A stretch of 64,000 bases of DNA from Streptomyces glaucescens (GCF_000761215.1 NZ_CP009438.1:1879501-1943500); one strand, 5' to 3'; shown: positions 26,701-35,716, counted from the stretch's first letter. Numbers and translations are program-made. Notes: generated by a model from the letters alone, not told the origin.

Positions 26701-28230
26701 CTACCGCTCCAGCACCCCGTCGACCCGCCGGGGCAGCCCGAGCGGATTGTCGTCGCGCAGCTCGGCGGGGAGCAGCGCCTCGGGGGTCCCCTGGTAGACG
26801 ACGGGCCGCAGCCACCGTTCGATGGCGGTGCCGCCCACCGACGTGGACGTGGACGTCGTGGCGGGGTAGGGCCCGCCGTGGTGCTGCGCCGGCGCGACGG
26901 CGACCCCCGTGGGCCATCCGTTCACCAGCACGCGCCCGGCCAGCGGCGTGAGCTCGGCGAGCAGCTCCGCGCCGCGTCCCCCGCCCGCGGCCTCCTCGGC
27001 GGACAGGTGCACGGTGGCCGTGAGGTTGCCGGGCAGGCGGGACAGCACCGCCTTGGCCTCGTCGGCGTCCCGGTAGCGGGCGACGACCGTCACCGGCCCG
27101 AAGCACTCCTCCAGCAGCAGGTCGTGCTCGCCCTCCCGGGCCAGCTTCGCGGCGGGCACGGTCAGGAAGCCGGGGCTCACGGTGTGCTCCCCGCCCGGGC
27201 CCGGCCGCACCGGCGCCTCGACCTCGGGGAGCCGGGCCCGCTCGGCGACCCCGGCGACGAAGTTGTCCCGCATCCGGTGGTCGAGCAGCACTCCGGCGTC
27301 GACGGCGCCCACCGCGTCGGTGAGGGACTTGACGAGCCGGTCACCCGCGTCGCCGTCGGGCGCGAGGACGAGTCCGGGCTTCACGCAGAACTGGCCGGCG
27401 CCGAGCGTCATGGACCCGGCGAGCCCGGTGCCGATGGCCTCGGGGCGCTCGGCCGCCGCGGCCTCGGTGACCAGGACGGGGTTGAGGGAGCCCAGCTCGC
27501 CGTGGAAGGGGATGGGGACGGGGCGGGCGGCGGCCGCGTCGAAGAGGGCCCGCCCGCCGCGTACGGAACCGGTGAACCCGGCGGCGGCGACCAGCGGGTG
27601 CCCGATCAGTTCGATGCCCGCCTGGAAGCCGTGCACCAGGCCCAGCACGCCCGCCGGGACGCCGTGCTCGGCGGCGGCCTCCCGCAGCACCTCGGCGACC
27701 TGCTCGGACAGGGCCGGGTGGTCGGGGTGGGCCTTGACGACGACGGGGCAGCCCGCGGCGAACGCGCTCGCGGTGTCGCCGCCCGGGACGGAGAAGGCAA
27801 AGGGGAAGTTGGAGGCGGAGTAGACGGCGACGACGCCGAGGGGCACCTTGTAGCGCCGCAGGTCGGGGATGGGCGGGGTGGCGGTGTCGTCGGGGTGGTT
27901 GATGACGACGTCGAGGTAGGCGCCCTCGTCGACGATGTCCGCGAAGGCGCGCAGCTGGTAGCAGGTGCGGGCGAGTTCGCCGGTGAGCCGGACCGGGCCG
28001 AGCGCGGTCTCGGCGTCGGCGGTCTCGACGAGCCGGTCCTTGGCGGCGTCGAGGCGGTCGGCGGCGGTGCGCAGGAAGGCGGCGCGCACGGCGCGGTCGG
28101 CGAGGGCACCGCGGGCCTCGTGGGCGGCGCGGACGGCGGCGTCCACGTCCTGGGCTGTGGCCTCGACCGCAACCTGTTCCCGCTGCTTCCCGGTACGGGG
28201 GTCGACACTCCAGACTGGTGCTGCTGCCAC
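26701..28230 (-). CDS. Alpha-ketoglutarate semialdehyde dehydrogenase (2,5-dioxovalerate dehydrogenase)
   Basis: About 509 residues, NADP-type aldehyde dehydrogenase. VYSASNFPFAFSVPGGDTASA is the signature of the ketoglutarate-semialdehyde group; the general base Glu is in PFHGELGSLNPV and the nucleophile Cys in TLGAGQFCVKPG. It oxidises 2,5-dioxopentanoate to alpha-ketoglutarate, the last step of oxidative pentose and uronate routes. A GTG at 28287 is possible, but it would put a palindromic operator inside the gene; two GTGs at 28233 and 28230 follow GGGAGGG, and 28230 has the better spacing. Divergent from an IclR regulator. Confidence 0.88.
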   Translation of the reverse strand: MAAAPVWSVDPRTGKQREQVAVEATAQDVDAAVRAAHEARGALADRAVRAAFLRTAADRLDAAKDRLVETADAETALGPVRLTGELARTCYQLRAFADIVDEGAYLDVVINHPDDTATPPIPDLRRYKVPLGVVAVYSASNFPFAFSVPGGDTASAFAAGCPVVVKAHPDHPALSEQVAEVLREAAAEHGVPAGVLGLVHGFQAGIELIGHPLVAAAGFTGSVRGGRALFDAAAARPVPIPFHGELGSLNPVLVTEAAAAERPEAIGTGLAGSMTLGAGQFCVKPGLVLAPDGDAGDRLVKSLTDAVGAVDAGVLLDHRMRDNFVAGVAERARLPEVEAPVRPGPGGEHTVSPGFLTVPAAKLAREGEHDLLLEECFGPVTVVARYRDADEAKAVLSRLPGNLTATVHLSAEEAAGGGRGAELLAELTPLAGRVLVNGWPTGVAVAPAQHHGGPYPATTSTSTSVGGTAIERWLRPVVYQGTPEALLPAELRDDNPLGLPRRVDGVLER

Positions 28231-28269
28231 CACGGGTCCCTCCCAGTGTGTCTCCCGCCCGGCAGGGGC

Positions 28270-28285
28270 GTTCGATATACTGAAC
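28270..28285. promoter_or_regulatory. Candidate IclR operator in the divergent promoter region
   Basis: GTTCGATATACTGAAC: arms GTTC/GAAC around a central TATA, 12 of 16 positions symmetric. It lies between the divergent aldehyde dehydrogenase and IclR genes, and resembles the GTTC...GAAC sites of some IclR-family proteins. It would suit autoregulation plus control of the dehydrogenase. Confidence 0.55.
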
Positions 28286-28346
28286 ACTGTCTCTGATGAT
28301 GAACGATCGAGAGACTATTTCCCGTCCAACGAAGGGGTCAAGGGCG

Positions 28347-29120
28347 ATGTCGGCAGGCGAGACGGGCGGCGGAGCGCAGGTCAAGTCGGCGGTGCGGACG
28401 GTGGAGCTGCTGGAGTACTTCGCGGCCCGCCCCGGCATGCACTCCCTGGCGTCGGTCCAGGAGGCCGTGGGGTACCCCAAGTCCAGCCTCTACATGCTGC
28501 TGCGCACGCTCGTCGAACTCGGCTGGGTGGAGACCGACGCGACCGGCACCCGGTACGGCATCGGCGTGCGGGCGCTGCTGGTCGGCACCTCCTACATCGA
28601 CGGCGACGAGGTGGTCGCGGTCGCCCGGCCGACCCTGGACCGGCTCTCCGACGACACCACCGAGACCATCCACCTGGCCCGCCTCGACGGCACCAACGTG
28701 GTCTACCTGGCCACCCGTCAGTCCCAGCACTATCTGCGCCCCTTCACCCGCGTCGGCCGGCGCCTGCCCGCCCACTCGACCTCCCTCGGCAAGGCGCTGC
28801 TGAGCACCTACAGCGACGAGCAGGTCCGCAAGCTGCTCCCGGAGACGCTGCCCGCGCTCACCGAGCACACCATCACCGACCGGGAGAAGCTCATAGCGGA
28901 GCTGCACCAGGTCCGCGAGCAGGGCTACGCGGTCGACCGCGAGGAGAACACCCTGGGCCTGCGCTGCTTCGGCGTGGCGATCCCCTACCGCACCCCGGCC
29001 CGCGACGCGATCAGCTGCTCGATCCCGGTGGCCCGGCTCACCCCCGCCCACGAACAGATGGTCAAGGACGCGCTGTTCGACGCGCGCGACCGGCTGACCC
29101 TGGCGACCCGGAGGCTCTGA
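28347..29120 (+). CDS. IclR-family transcriptional regulator
   Basis: A 257-residue regulator. The N-terminal winged helix-turn-helix spans about residues 12-75 (VKSAVRTVELLEYFA, LASVQEAVGYPKSSLYMLLRTL), followed by the IclR effector domain (HLARLDGTNVVYLATRQSQ, LPAHSTSLGKALLS, GYAVDREENTLGLRCFGVAIPY). The ATG at 28347 has GAAGGGG 9 nt before it; an ATG at 28296 would add 17 unconserved residues. Its divergent partner suggests a sugar-acid ligand such as a 2-keto-3-deoxy acid (inference). Confidence 0.9.
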   Translation: MSAGETGGGAQVKSAVRTVELLEYFAARPGMHSLASVQEAVGYPKSSLYMLLRTLVELGWVETDATGTRYGIGVRALLVGTSYIDGDEVVAVARPTLDRLSDDTTETIHLARLDGTNVVYLATRQSQHYLRPFTRVGRRLPAHSTSLGKALLSTYSDEQVRKLLPETLPALTEHTITDREKLIAELHQVREQGYAVDREENTLGLRCFGVAIPYRTPARDAISCSIPVARLTPAHEQMVKDALFDARDRLTLATRRL

Positions 29121-29122
29121 CC

Positions 29123-29596
29123 GTGCAGCTCGCACTCCGCCCGGTCCACGACAGCGACCTGCCCGTCTTCTACCGGCAGCTCAACGACCCCGAGTCGCTG
29201 CGGATGGCCGCGTTCACCCCGGCGGACCCGGCCGACTGGGACGCCTTCACGGCCCGGTGGCAGGCAATACGCTCCTCCGCCGACGTGCACGCCCGCACGG
29301 TGCTGCTCGACGGTGACGTGGTGGGCAACGCGGCGGTCTACGGCGCCCCCGGCGAACGCGAGGTCACCTACTGGGTGGACCGCGCCCACTGGGGCCGCGG
29401 GGTGGCCACGGCCGCCCTGCGCGCCCTGCTCGCCGAGGTCCCCGAGCGCCCGCTGTACGCCCGCGCGGCGGCCGACAACACGGGGTCGCTGCGCGTGCTG
29501 GAGCGGTGCGGTTTCCGGGTGCGCGCCCGGGAGCGGGGGTACGCGCAGGCGCGGGGCGAGGAGATCGACGAGGTCGTCCTGAAGCTGGAGGGCTGA
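29123..29596 (+). CDS. GNAT family N-acetyltransferase
   Basis: A 157-residue GNAT enzyme. LALRPVHDSDLPVFYRQLND opens the fold, the acetyl-CoA loop is VDRAHWGRGVATAALRALL and the last conserved part is NTGSLRVLERCGFRV, as in RimJ/RimL-like acetyltransferases. GTG start 2 bp after the IclR stop, so probably co-transcribed with the regulator. Acceptor unknown. Confidence 0.85.
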   Translation: MQLALRPVHDSDLPVFYRQLNDPESLRMAAFTPADPADWDAFTARWQAIRSSADVHARTVLLDGDVVGNAAVYGAPGEREVTYWVDRAHWGRGVATAALRALLAEVPERPLYARAAADNTGSLRVLERCGFRVRARERGYAQARGEEIDEVVLKLEG

Positions 29597-29681
29597 GCCG
29601 GGGCGTCCTCCCCCGCGCGGCGGAGGCGGATCGTCGCGGGGCAGGACGTGCGCCACCGGGTCCGCGCGGGAGCGTGGGGGC

Positions 29682-30695
29682 ATGACGCAGACAGTCGCCG
29701 TCTCCGCGCGGACCGGCAGCTCCCCCGCCACCACCGGCCGTGCCCGCAGGATGCTGCGGGCCGTCGCCGTCGTCTCGTGCCTGCCGTACCTGAGTCTCAA
29801 GGCCGCCTGGATCGCCGGGAGCCGGCTCGGGATCCCGGACGGCAGTGTGCTGCTGGAGCACCGCACCGCCGTGGCCGTGGCCAACGGCGTCACCGTCCTG
29901 ATGGACGCGTGCGTGATCGTGCTGGCGCTGGTGCTGACCAGGCCGTGGGGCCGGCGGCTGCCCGCGTGGCTCCTGGCGGTGCCGGTGTGGGTGGCGACCG
30001 GGCTGCTCACCCCGATCATGACGGGCTTCCCGGTGCAGCTCCTCGTCGGCGCGTTCGGCGGCGGCGACACGACCGGTGACGGGGGCGAACCCTTCCTGCA
30101 CAGCTGGGTGTTCGCGGTCGTCTACGGCGGTTTCATCGTGCAGGGCCTCGCCCTCGGGACGCTGTTCGCGCTCTACGCCCGGGACCGCTGGGGCCACCTG
30201 TGGCAGGGCCGGGTGTGGGACCAGTCGCGGGCCGTCCTCGGCACCGGGGCCCAGCGGACCGCCGCCGTCACCGCCGCCGTCCTCGCCGTGCCGCCGCTGA
30301 CCGCGCACCTGCTGTGGGCCTGCGGCGGCACCGTCGGGCTCGACGACGACCTGGTCGCCGGCCGGGCCGGCGGCTTCCACGTCGTGGAGGCCCAGTCCGC
30401 GCTCTTCGTCGCGGTCGCCGTCGCCGCCGCGCTGACGCTCGCCTTCCGGCGCGGGCCCGCGCTGCCGGTCGCGGTGCCGCTCACCCTCGCCTGGATCTCC
30501 TCGGCGGCCGTGGCCTGCTGGTCGGGGTGGCAGGCGGTGGCCTCGCTGGTCGCCGCGGGGAGCGCCGCCGGACGGCCCACGCCGCTGATGAACGTCACCT
30601 ACGCTGGCGGCATGATCGTCGGCATACTCGTCGCGGGCCTTGCCGTCCGCTTCCTCGTCGCGCGCGCGGCGGCGACCGGCCGGCCCACGGCGTGA
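29682..30695 (+). CDS. Polytopic membrane protein coupled to a two-component system
   Basis: A 337-residue integral membrane protein with about seven or eight hydrophobic segments (for example VAVVSCLPYLSLKAAW, LLAVPVWVATGLLTP, GGMIVGILVAGLAVRFLV). No family recognised. Its stop overlaps the histidine kinase GTG by 4 bp, so the two are made together; a sensor partner or the protected target of the system is the likeliest role (inference). Confidence 0.75.
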   Translation: MTQTVAVSARTGSSPATTGRARRMLRAVAVVSCLPYLSLKAAWIAGSRLGIPDGSVLLEHRTAVAVANGVTVLMDACVIVLALVLTRPWGRRLPAWLLAVPVWVATGLLTPIMTGFPVQLLVGAFGGGDTTGDGGEPFLHSWVFAVVYGGFIVQGLALGTLFALYARDRWGHLWQGRVWDQSRAVLGTGAQRTAAVTAAVLAVPPLTAHLLWACGGTVGLDDDLVAGRAGGFHVVEAQSALFVAVAVAAALTLAFRRGPALPVAVPLTLAWISSAAVACWSGWQAVASLVAAGSAAGRPTPLMNVTYAGGMIVGILVAGLAVRFLVARAAATGRPTA

Positions 30696-31954
30696 GGGCG
30701 TTCCCCCGGGCACTGTTCGGACGGCGGGCGCGCCGGCGCTGGATCCATCTGATCCTCGGCGGCGCGCTCGCCATGCCGTACGTGTTCGTCGGCCAGCTCG
30801 TCGTCGGGCCCGCCGTGGACGCCCGGTACGTCTTCCAGGACCTGTTCCTGCAACTGGCCTCGTTCGCCGTCGGACTGCCGCTCGCCGCCGTCACCGCGCT
30901 GTTCCCGCTCACCCGGCCCCTGGAGTCCGGCGCGGTGCGCTGGCTGTGCGGGGTGGCTCCGGACCTGCTCGCCTACGGCCCCGCCCGCTCCCGGGCCGCC
31001 AAGGGGCGTACGGCCGCCTGGTTCACCCTGCATCTCGGGCTGGGCGGGATCATCTCCGGGATGTCGCTGGCGCTGCCGCCGTTCGCCGTCTTCCTGATCC
31101 TGCTGCCGGCCCTCGCCCGGTTCCACGCCGACGCGGTCGACCTGCCCGCGTCCCTCGACCACACCTGGGTGTACGCGCTGGCGCCGGCCGTGGGCGTGGC
31201 GTCGCTGCTGGCGCTGGCGGCCTGCGCGGCCGGCTGCGGTGCGCTGCTCGCCCGCTGGGCGCCCGCGCTGCTCGGCCCGGCGCCCGAGGACCGGCTGGCC
31301 GCCGCCGAGCGGCGCGCCGCCGACCTGGCCGTGCGCAACCGGCTCGCCCGCGAGCTGCACGACTCCGTCGGCCACGCGCTCAGCGCGGTCACCCTCCAGG
31401 CGAGCGCCGCCCGCCGGGTGCTGGACAGCGACCCGGAGTTCGTGCGCGAGGCGCTGGCCGCGATCGAGGACACCACCCGGCGCACGGTGGGCGAACTGGA
31501 CGCGGTGCTGGGCGTGCTGCGGGACGGCGACACACCCGGTACGGCTCCCGCGCCCACCCTGGACGCCGATCTCGGCGGTCTGCTGCGCCGCACCCGCGCG
31601 GGCGGCCTGCGGGTGCGCTGCGAGCTGGGCGTGGACCCGGCCGCGCTGCCGCCGCTGCTGTCCCGCGAGGCGTACCGCATCGTGCAGGAGGGGCTGAGCA
31701 ACGCCCTGCGGCACGGCGGCCCCGGTGACGGCGCGGACCACGGGGTGGCGCTGCGGGTGGCGCGGGCCGGCGACCGGCTGGAGATCACCGTCGAGAACCC
31801 GCTGACCGGGTCCGCCCCGTGCCGCCCGGGAGGCGGGCACGGGCTGCGCGGCATCGCCGACCGGGCCCGGCTGCTGGGCGGCACCTCGGAGGCGGGCCCG
31901 GCCGGCGGGATGTGGCGGCTGCGCGTACGTCTGCCGATGAAGGACCCCGCGTGA
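30692..31954 (+). CDS. Sensor histidine kinase (HisKA_3 / NarL-partner type)
   Basis: A 420-residue membrane kinase. The N-terminal ~190 residues hold about five transmembrane segments. Then comes a dimerisation/phosphoacceptor domain with His223 in RNRLARELHDSVGHALSAV, and a short HATPase with N-box EGLSNALRHG and G-box GHGLRGIADRARLLGG. No extracytoplasmic sensor domain is visible, as in intramembrane-sensing (LiaS/DesK-like) kinases, which often watch membrane or envelope stress. GTG start overlaps the membrane-protein stop. Confidence 0.9.
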   Translation: MRAFPRALFGRRARRRWIHLILGGALAMPYVFVGQLVVGPAVDARYVFQDLFLQLASFAVGLPLAAVTALFPLTRPLESGAVRWLCGVAPDLLAYGPARSRAAKGRTAAWFTLHLGLGGIISGMSLALPPFAVFLILLPALARFHADAVDLPASLDHTWVYALAPAVGVASLLALAACAAGCGALLARWAPALLGPAPEDRLAAAERRAADLAVRNRLARELHDSVGHALSAVTLQASAARRVLDSDPEFVREALAAIEDTTRRTVGELDAVLGVLRDGDTPGTAPAPTLDADLGGLLRRTRAGGLRVRCELGVDPAALPPLLSREAYRIVQEGLSNALRHGGPGDGADHGVALRVARAGDRLEITVENPLTGSAPCRPGGGHGLRGIADRARLLGGTSEAGPAGGMWRLRVRLPMKDPA

Positions 31955-31964
31955 GAGGACCCCT

Positions 31965-32627
31965 ATGACCGTCCCTTCCCCCGTGCGCGTCGTCGTCGCC
32001 GACGACGAGCGGATGGTGCGCACCGCGCTGCGCGCCATCCTCGCCGCCGAACCGGACCTGGAGGTCGTCGGCGAGGCGGCGACCGGCGCCGAGGCGGTGT
32101 CGGTGGTGCGTGAGCTGCGGCCGGACGTCGTCCTGATGGACGTCCGGATGCCCGGGGTCGACGGGATCCGGGCCACCGAGCAGATCCTCGCCACCCTGGC
32201 CGGGCCGCCCCGGATCGTGGTCGTGACGACCTTCGAGAACGACTCGTACGTGTACGACGCGCTGCGCGCCGGCGCCGCCGGGTTCCTGCTGAAGCGGGCG
32301 GACGCGGACGCGCTGGTGCAGGCGGTCCGGCTGGTGGCGCACAGCGACACCCTGCTGTTCCCGTCGGCCGTGCGGGAGCTGGCGCTGCGGCACGCGCGGG
32401 CGCACCCCGCGCCCCCGGCGTGGGTGGCGCGGCTCACGGCCCGGGAGAGCGAGGTGCTGCGGCACATGGCGGGCGGGCTGACCAACGCGGAGATCGCCCG
32501 GCGCATGGACGTCGGCCCGGCCACGGTGAAGTCGCACGTGGCGGCGGTCCTGGCGAAGGTGGGCGTGCGGGACCGCACACAGGCGGTGATCGCGGCGTAC
32601 GAGGCGGGCTTTCTGAGGACCGGATGA
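31965..32627 (+). CDS. NarL/LuxR-family response regulator
   Basis: A 220-residue regulator: receiver domain with Asp59 in VVLMDVRMPGVDG, acidic pair in VVADDERMVR and Lys in FLLKRADADAL; C-terminal LuxR helix-turn-helix LTARESEVLRHMAGGLTNAEIA (split by a usual loop) and TVKSHVAAVLAKVGVRDR. ATG start with GAGAGGA 9 nt before. Cognate partner of the kinase just upstream. Confidence 0.93.
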   Translation: MTVPSPVRVVVADDERMVRTALRAILAAEPDLEVVGEAATGAEAVSVVRELRPDVVLMDVRMPGVDGIRATEQILATLAGPPRIVVVTTFENDSYVYDALRAGAAGFLLKRADADALVQAVRLVAHSDTLLFPSAVRELALRHARAHPAPPAWVARLTARESEVLRHMAGGLTNAEIARRMDVGPATVKSHVAAVLAKVGVRDRTQAVIAAYEAGFLRTG

Positions 32628-32642
32628 GAAAACGGATGGAAG

Positions 32643-32670
32643 GGAACGTTTCTGCCGCTTCCGCTCGTCT
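32643..32670 (+). promoter_or_regulatory. SigmaE-type promoter of the penicillin-binding protein gene (GGAAC-N19-GTCT)
   Basis: GGAAC at 32643-32647 and GTCT at 32667-32670, separated by 19 nt, match the envelope-stress SigmaE consensus described for Streptomyces coelicolor (GGAAC, 18-19 nt, GTCT). The ATG of the gene lies only 11 nt after the -10 box and no ribosome site is seen, so the transcript would be nearly leaderless. Confidence 0.75.
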
Positions 32671-32681
32671 GTCCGGACGTC

Positions 32682-34133
32682 ATGAACAAGACGATCAGGC
32701 GCGCGTCGGTCTTCGCGCTGCTCCTGGTGCTCGCCCTGCTGGTGAGGGCGACCTGGGTGCAGTTCTACGAGGGCCAGGCGCTGGCGGACGACAAGAACAA
32801 CCGGCGGAACGTCATCGAGCAGTACAGCGAACCGCTCGGCGACATCGTCGTGGGCGGCGAGGCGGTCACCGGCTCGGCGCGGACGAAGAGCGGGGACCTC
32901 GGGTACAAGCGGACGTACAAGGACGGCGCGCTCTACGCGGCGGTGACCGGCTACAGCTCGCAGGCCTTCGGCGCCACCCAGCTGGAGGGCGTCTACCAGG
33001 ACCTGCTGGACGGCACGGACCCGCGACTGAAGTCGGTGCTGGACACGGTCACCAACGGGCGCTCCGACCCCGGTGACGTGATCACCACGATCGACCCCGG
33101 GGTGCAGCGGGCGGCGTACGAGGCGCTGGGCGACAAGAAGGGCGCCGCCGTCGCCGTCGACCCCGCGACCGGACGGATCCTGGCGGTCGTCTCCACCCCG
33201 TCGTACGACCCGTCGCGCATCACCACCGGCGACTCCGAGGCGTGGACGCGGCTCACCGGGGACGAGGACAAGCCGATGACCAACCGGGCGCTGCGCCAGC
33301 CGCTGCCGCCGGGCTCCACCTTCAAGCTGGTGGTCGCGGCGGCGGCGCTGGAGGACGGGCTGGTCTCCTCGGTGGACGCGCCCACGGACAGCCCGGACCC
33401 CTACCCGCTGCCGCTGTCCTCCAGGAACCTGACCAACGAGAACCCGGACGCGCCCTGCGCGAACGCGTCGCTGCGCGTCGCGCTCCAGTACTCGTGCAAC
33501 AACGTCTTCGGCAAGCTGGCCGTCGACCTCGGCCAGGACGAGGTCCGCGCGATGGCGGAGCGGTTCGGCTTCAACGACGCCGAGCAGGACGTCCCGGTGC
33601 GCGCGTACGAGAGCGTGTACCCCCGGGACATGGACGAGGCGCAGACGGCCCTGTCCGGCATCGGCCAGTTCGACGTCACCGCGACGCCGCTGCAGATCGC
33701 CATGGTGTCGGCGGCCCTGGCCAACGACGGCAAGCTCGTCGCGCCGCACATGGTGTCGCGGATCACCGGCCAGGACGGCGAAGTGCTGGAGGACTACGAC
33801 GACGACCCCGCCGTCAAGGAGATCGTCAGCCCGGAGACGGCCGAGCAGCTGCGGTCGGCGATGCGGACGGTCGTCGAGGAGGGCACCGGGACGAACGCGC
33901 GGTTCCCCGGCGCCACGGTCGGCGGCAAGACGGGCACCGCCCAGCACGGCGAGAACAACAGCAAGACGCCGTACGCCTGGTTCACCTCCTTCGCCGAGTC
34001 GGACACCTCGGGCGAGAAGGTCGCCGTGGCGGTGGTGGTCGAGCAGTCGGACGCGGCGCGTTCGGAGGTCAGCGGCAACGGGCTCGCCGCACCGGTGGCC
34101 AAGGCCGTGATGCGGGCCGCGCTGGAGGACTGA
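32682..34133 (+). CDS. Class B penicillin-binding protein (PbpA-like transpeptidase)
   Basis: A 483-residue membrane-anchored D,D-transpeptidase. One N-terminal helix (VFALLLVLALLVRATW) follows MNKTIRRA; then a short dimerisation domain and the transpeptidase domain with Ser212 in the STFK motif (S..K215), SCN at 271-273 and KTG at 416-418. It cross-links peptidoglycan outside the membrane. The gene sits behind a SigmaE-type promoter, independent of the preceding two-component genes, which suggests induction by wall damage. Confidence 0.93.
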   Translation: MNKTIRRASVFALLLVLALLVRATWVQFYEGQALADDKNNRRNVIEQYSEPLGDIVVGGEAVTGSARTKSGDLGYKRTYKDGALYAAVTGYSSQAFGATQLEGVYQDLLDGTDPRLKSVLDTVTNGRSDPGDVITTIDPGVQRAAYEALGDKKGAAVAVDPATGRILAVVSTPSYDPSRITTGDSEAWTRLTGDEDKPMTNRALRQPLPPGSTFKLVVAAAALEDGLVSSVDAPTDSPDPYPLPLSSRNLTNENPDAPCANASLRVALQYSCNNVFGKLAVDLGQDEVRAMAERFGFNDAEQDVPVRAYESVYPRDMDEAQTALSGIGQFDVTATPLQIAMVSAALANDGKLVAPHMVSRITGQDGEVLEDYDDDPAVKEIVSPETAEQLRSAMRTVVEEGTGTNARFPGATVGGKTGTAQHGENNSKTPYAWFTSFAESDTSGEKVAVAVVVEQSDAARSEVSGNGLAAPVAKAVMRAALED

Positions 34134-34298
34134 GCACGGGCGGCGGCGGCCGGCCCGCGGGCCTTCTCCGTTCCCCGTGAGGGAAGTTCGGTCCGCCACA
34201 CGGCATTCGAAACCTCGTACGACCCGCTGGTACAGTTCCGGGTCTCGTCCTGGCGTACGGCTGTTCGACGCCGGGGAATCGCTACGAGGAGACCGCCC

Positions 34299-34865
34299 GT
34301 GGGCACAGTCGTCGACGACGCCGCCTCCGTGGAGTTCCATGCCTTCTTCGAGCGGCACTACGCCGAACTGGCCCGCCTGGCCCACCTGCTGACGGGTGAG
34401 GCGGACGCCGCCGACGACATCGCGGCGGACGCCCTGCTGGCGCTGTGGCACCGCTGGGACCGGGTGCGCGCGGCCGACCACCCGGTGGCGTACGCGCGCG
34501 GGGTCGTGGCCAATCTGGCCCGCACCCGGATCCGCGGCGCGGTGCGCGAGCGGCGCAGGATCGCCCTGTTCTGGTCGCAGCGCGAGGAGAGGACCGAGAA
34601 CCCGGACGTCGCGGGTGTCGTCGACGTCCAGGACGCGCTGCGCCGGCTGCCGTTCCGCAAGCGGGCCTGTGTGGTGCTGCGGCACGCCTTCGACCTCTCG
34701 GAGAAGGACACCGCCCTGGCCCTGGGTGTGTCGGTGGGTACGGTGAAGAGCCAGACCTCCAAGGGAATCGCCGAGCTGCAGAGACTGCTCGGCACACAGC
34801 AGGCTTCACGGCGGGTGCGTGCGGCGATGGCGCGGACCGGCCAGGCCGCGGGAAGGGACCGATGA
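34299..34865 (+). CDS. ECF-like RNA polymerase sigma factor (SigE/SigM subfamily of actinomycetes)
   Basis: A 188-residue sigma-70 factor with regions 2 and 4 only. Region 2: FHAFFERHYAELARLAHLLTG and AADDIAADALLALWHRWDRV; region 4: LRRLPFRKRACVVLRHAFDLS and ALGVSVGTVKSQTSKGIAEL. GTG start with GAGGAG 9 nt upstream. The stop overlaps the next gene (ATGA), whose product looks like an anti-sigma factor. A candidate target promoter lies just downstream of that gene. Confidence 0.9.
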   Translation: MGTVVDDAASVEFHAFFERHYAELARLAHLLTGEADAADDIAADALLALWHRWDRVRAADHPVAYARGVVANLARTRIRGAVRERRRIALFWSQREERTENPDVAGVVDVQDALRRLPFRKRACVVLRHAFDLSEKDTALALGVSVGTVKSQTSKGIAELQRLLGTQQASRRVRAAMARTGQAAGRDR

Positions 34866-35716
34866 TGCGGCGGGACGTGCACGAGGAGCTGCGCGCCCGG
34901 CTGCGGGAGGCGGCCGAGGCCCATCAGCCGGACCGGGCGCGCATGCTGGCCAGGATCGAGCGCGGCATGGCCGAGGAGGCCCGCCCGGCCGCTCACCGGG
35001 CCACCCGGCCCCCGGTGTCCGGCTGGCTGCGGGTGGCCGGGGCCACCGCCGCCGTCGCGGGCGTGCTCGCGGTGGGCGGGTACGCGGTGGCGTCCGCCGT
35101 GAAGTCGGACCACGCTCCCCCGCAGGGCACGGTCGCGGTCACGTCGACGCCCGCCCCGTCACCGGAGGCGACCGGCAGGCCGCCCGTCCTCCCCGCGGAC
35201 CCGACGCCGAGCGCCCCGCCCACACGGCGGGAGGAGCCCGCCGTGCCGTCGACGACGGCGCCGCCCTCCGGCAGCCCGTCGTCGGCGCCCCCGCGGCCGC
35301 CGGCCGGTGGTGACGTCGAGGACGGCCCGCTCTGGTCGGACGGCTCGGTGGACCCGCACAGCAACGAGTTCTGGGCGCAGAGCAACGTCACGCTGAAGAC
35401 CCGGGGGCAACTGACGGAGCTGGTCGTCCTGCTGCGGGTGGCGCAGACCGGCGGGGTGTCCGCCACGGGCGCCTGGCGGTCGCTGCCGGAGGACGACTTC
35501 GAGCTGACGGTCGGCGAGGAGGACGGGTTCCTCGTCTACACCTGGCGGCTGAAGGAGGGCCGTACGGTGCCGGCGGGCGAGTGGGTGTTCGCGGGACAGT
35601 ACGACCATGAGCGCGGCGGCCGGGACGCCGGGGACGACAGCTACGCGGCGACGGCCCGCAGCGGGTCCGAGGAGCTGTCCGTGGCGGGCGACTTCGCCCC
35701 GCGCGGGGAGCCGTGA
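34862..35716 (+). CDS. Putative anti-sigma factor, single-pass membrane protein
   Basis: A 284-residue protein with a cytosolic helical N-terminus (VHEELRARLREAAEAHQPDRA, ~60 residues), one transmembrane helix (GATAAVAGVLAVGGYAVASAV, ~residues 58-79 split by no charge), a long Pro/Ser/Thr-rich linker to ~residue 145 and a folded extracytoplasmic domain (SNEFWAQSNVTLKTRGQL). Topology and the 4-bp overlap with the sigma gene suggest a membrane anti-sigma factor with an outside sensor. No zinc-binding HxxxCxxC motif is seen, so it is not of the ZAS type. Function inferred from context. Confidence 0.65.
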   Translation: MMRRDVHEELRARLREAAEAHQPDRARMLARIERGMAEEARPAAHRATRPPVSGWLRVAGATAAVAGVLAVGGYAVASAVKSDHAPPQGTVAVTSTPAPSPEATGRPPVLPADPTPSAPPTRREEPAVPSTTAPPSGSPSSAPPRPPAGGDVEDGPLWSDGSVDPHSNEFWAQSNVTLKTRGQLTELVVLLRVAQTGGVSATGAWRSLPEDDFELTVGEEDGFLVYTWRLKEGRTVPAGEWVFAGQYDHERGGRDAGDDSYAATARSGSEELSVAGDFAPRGEP

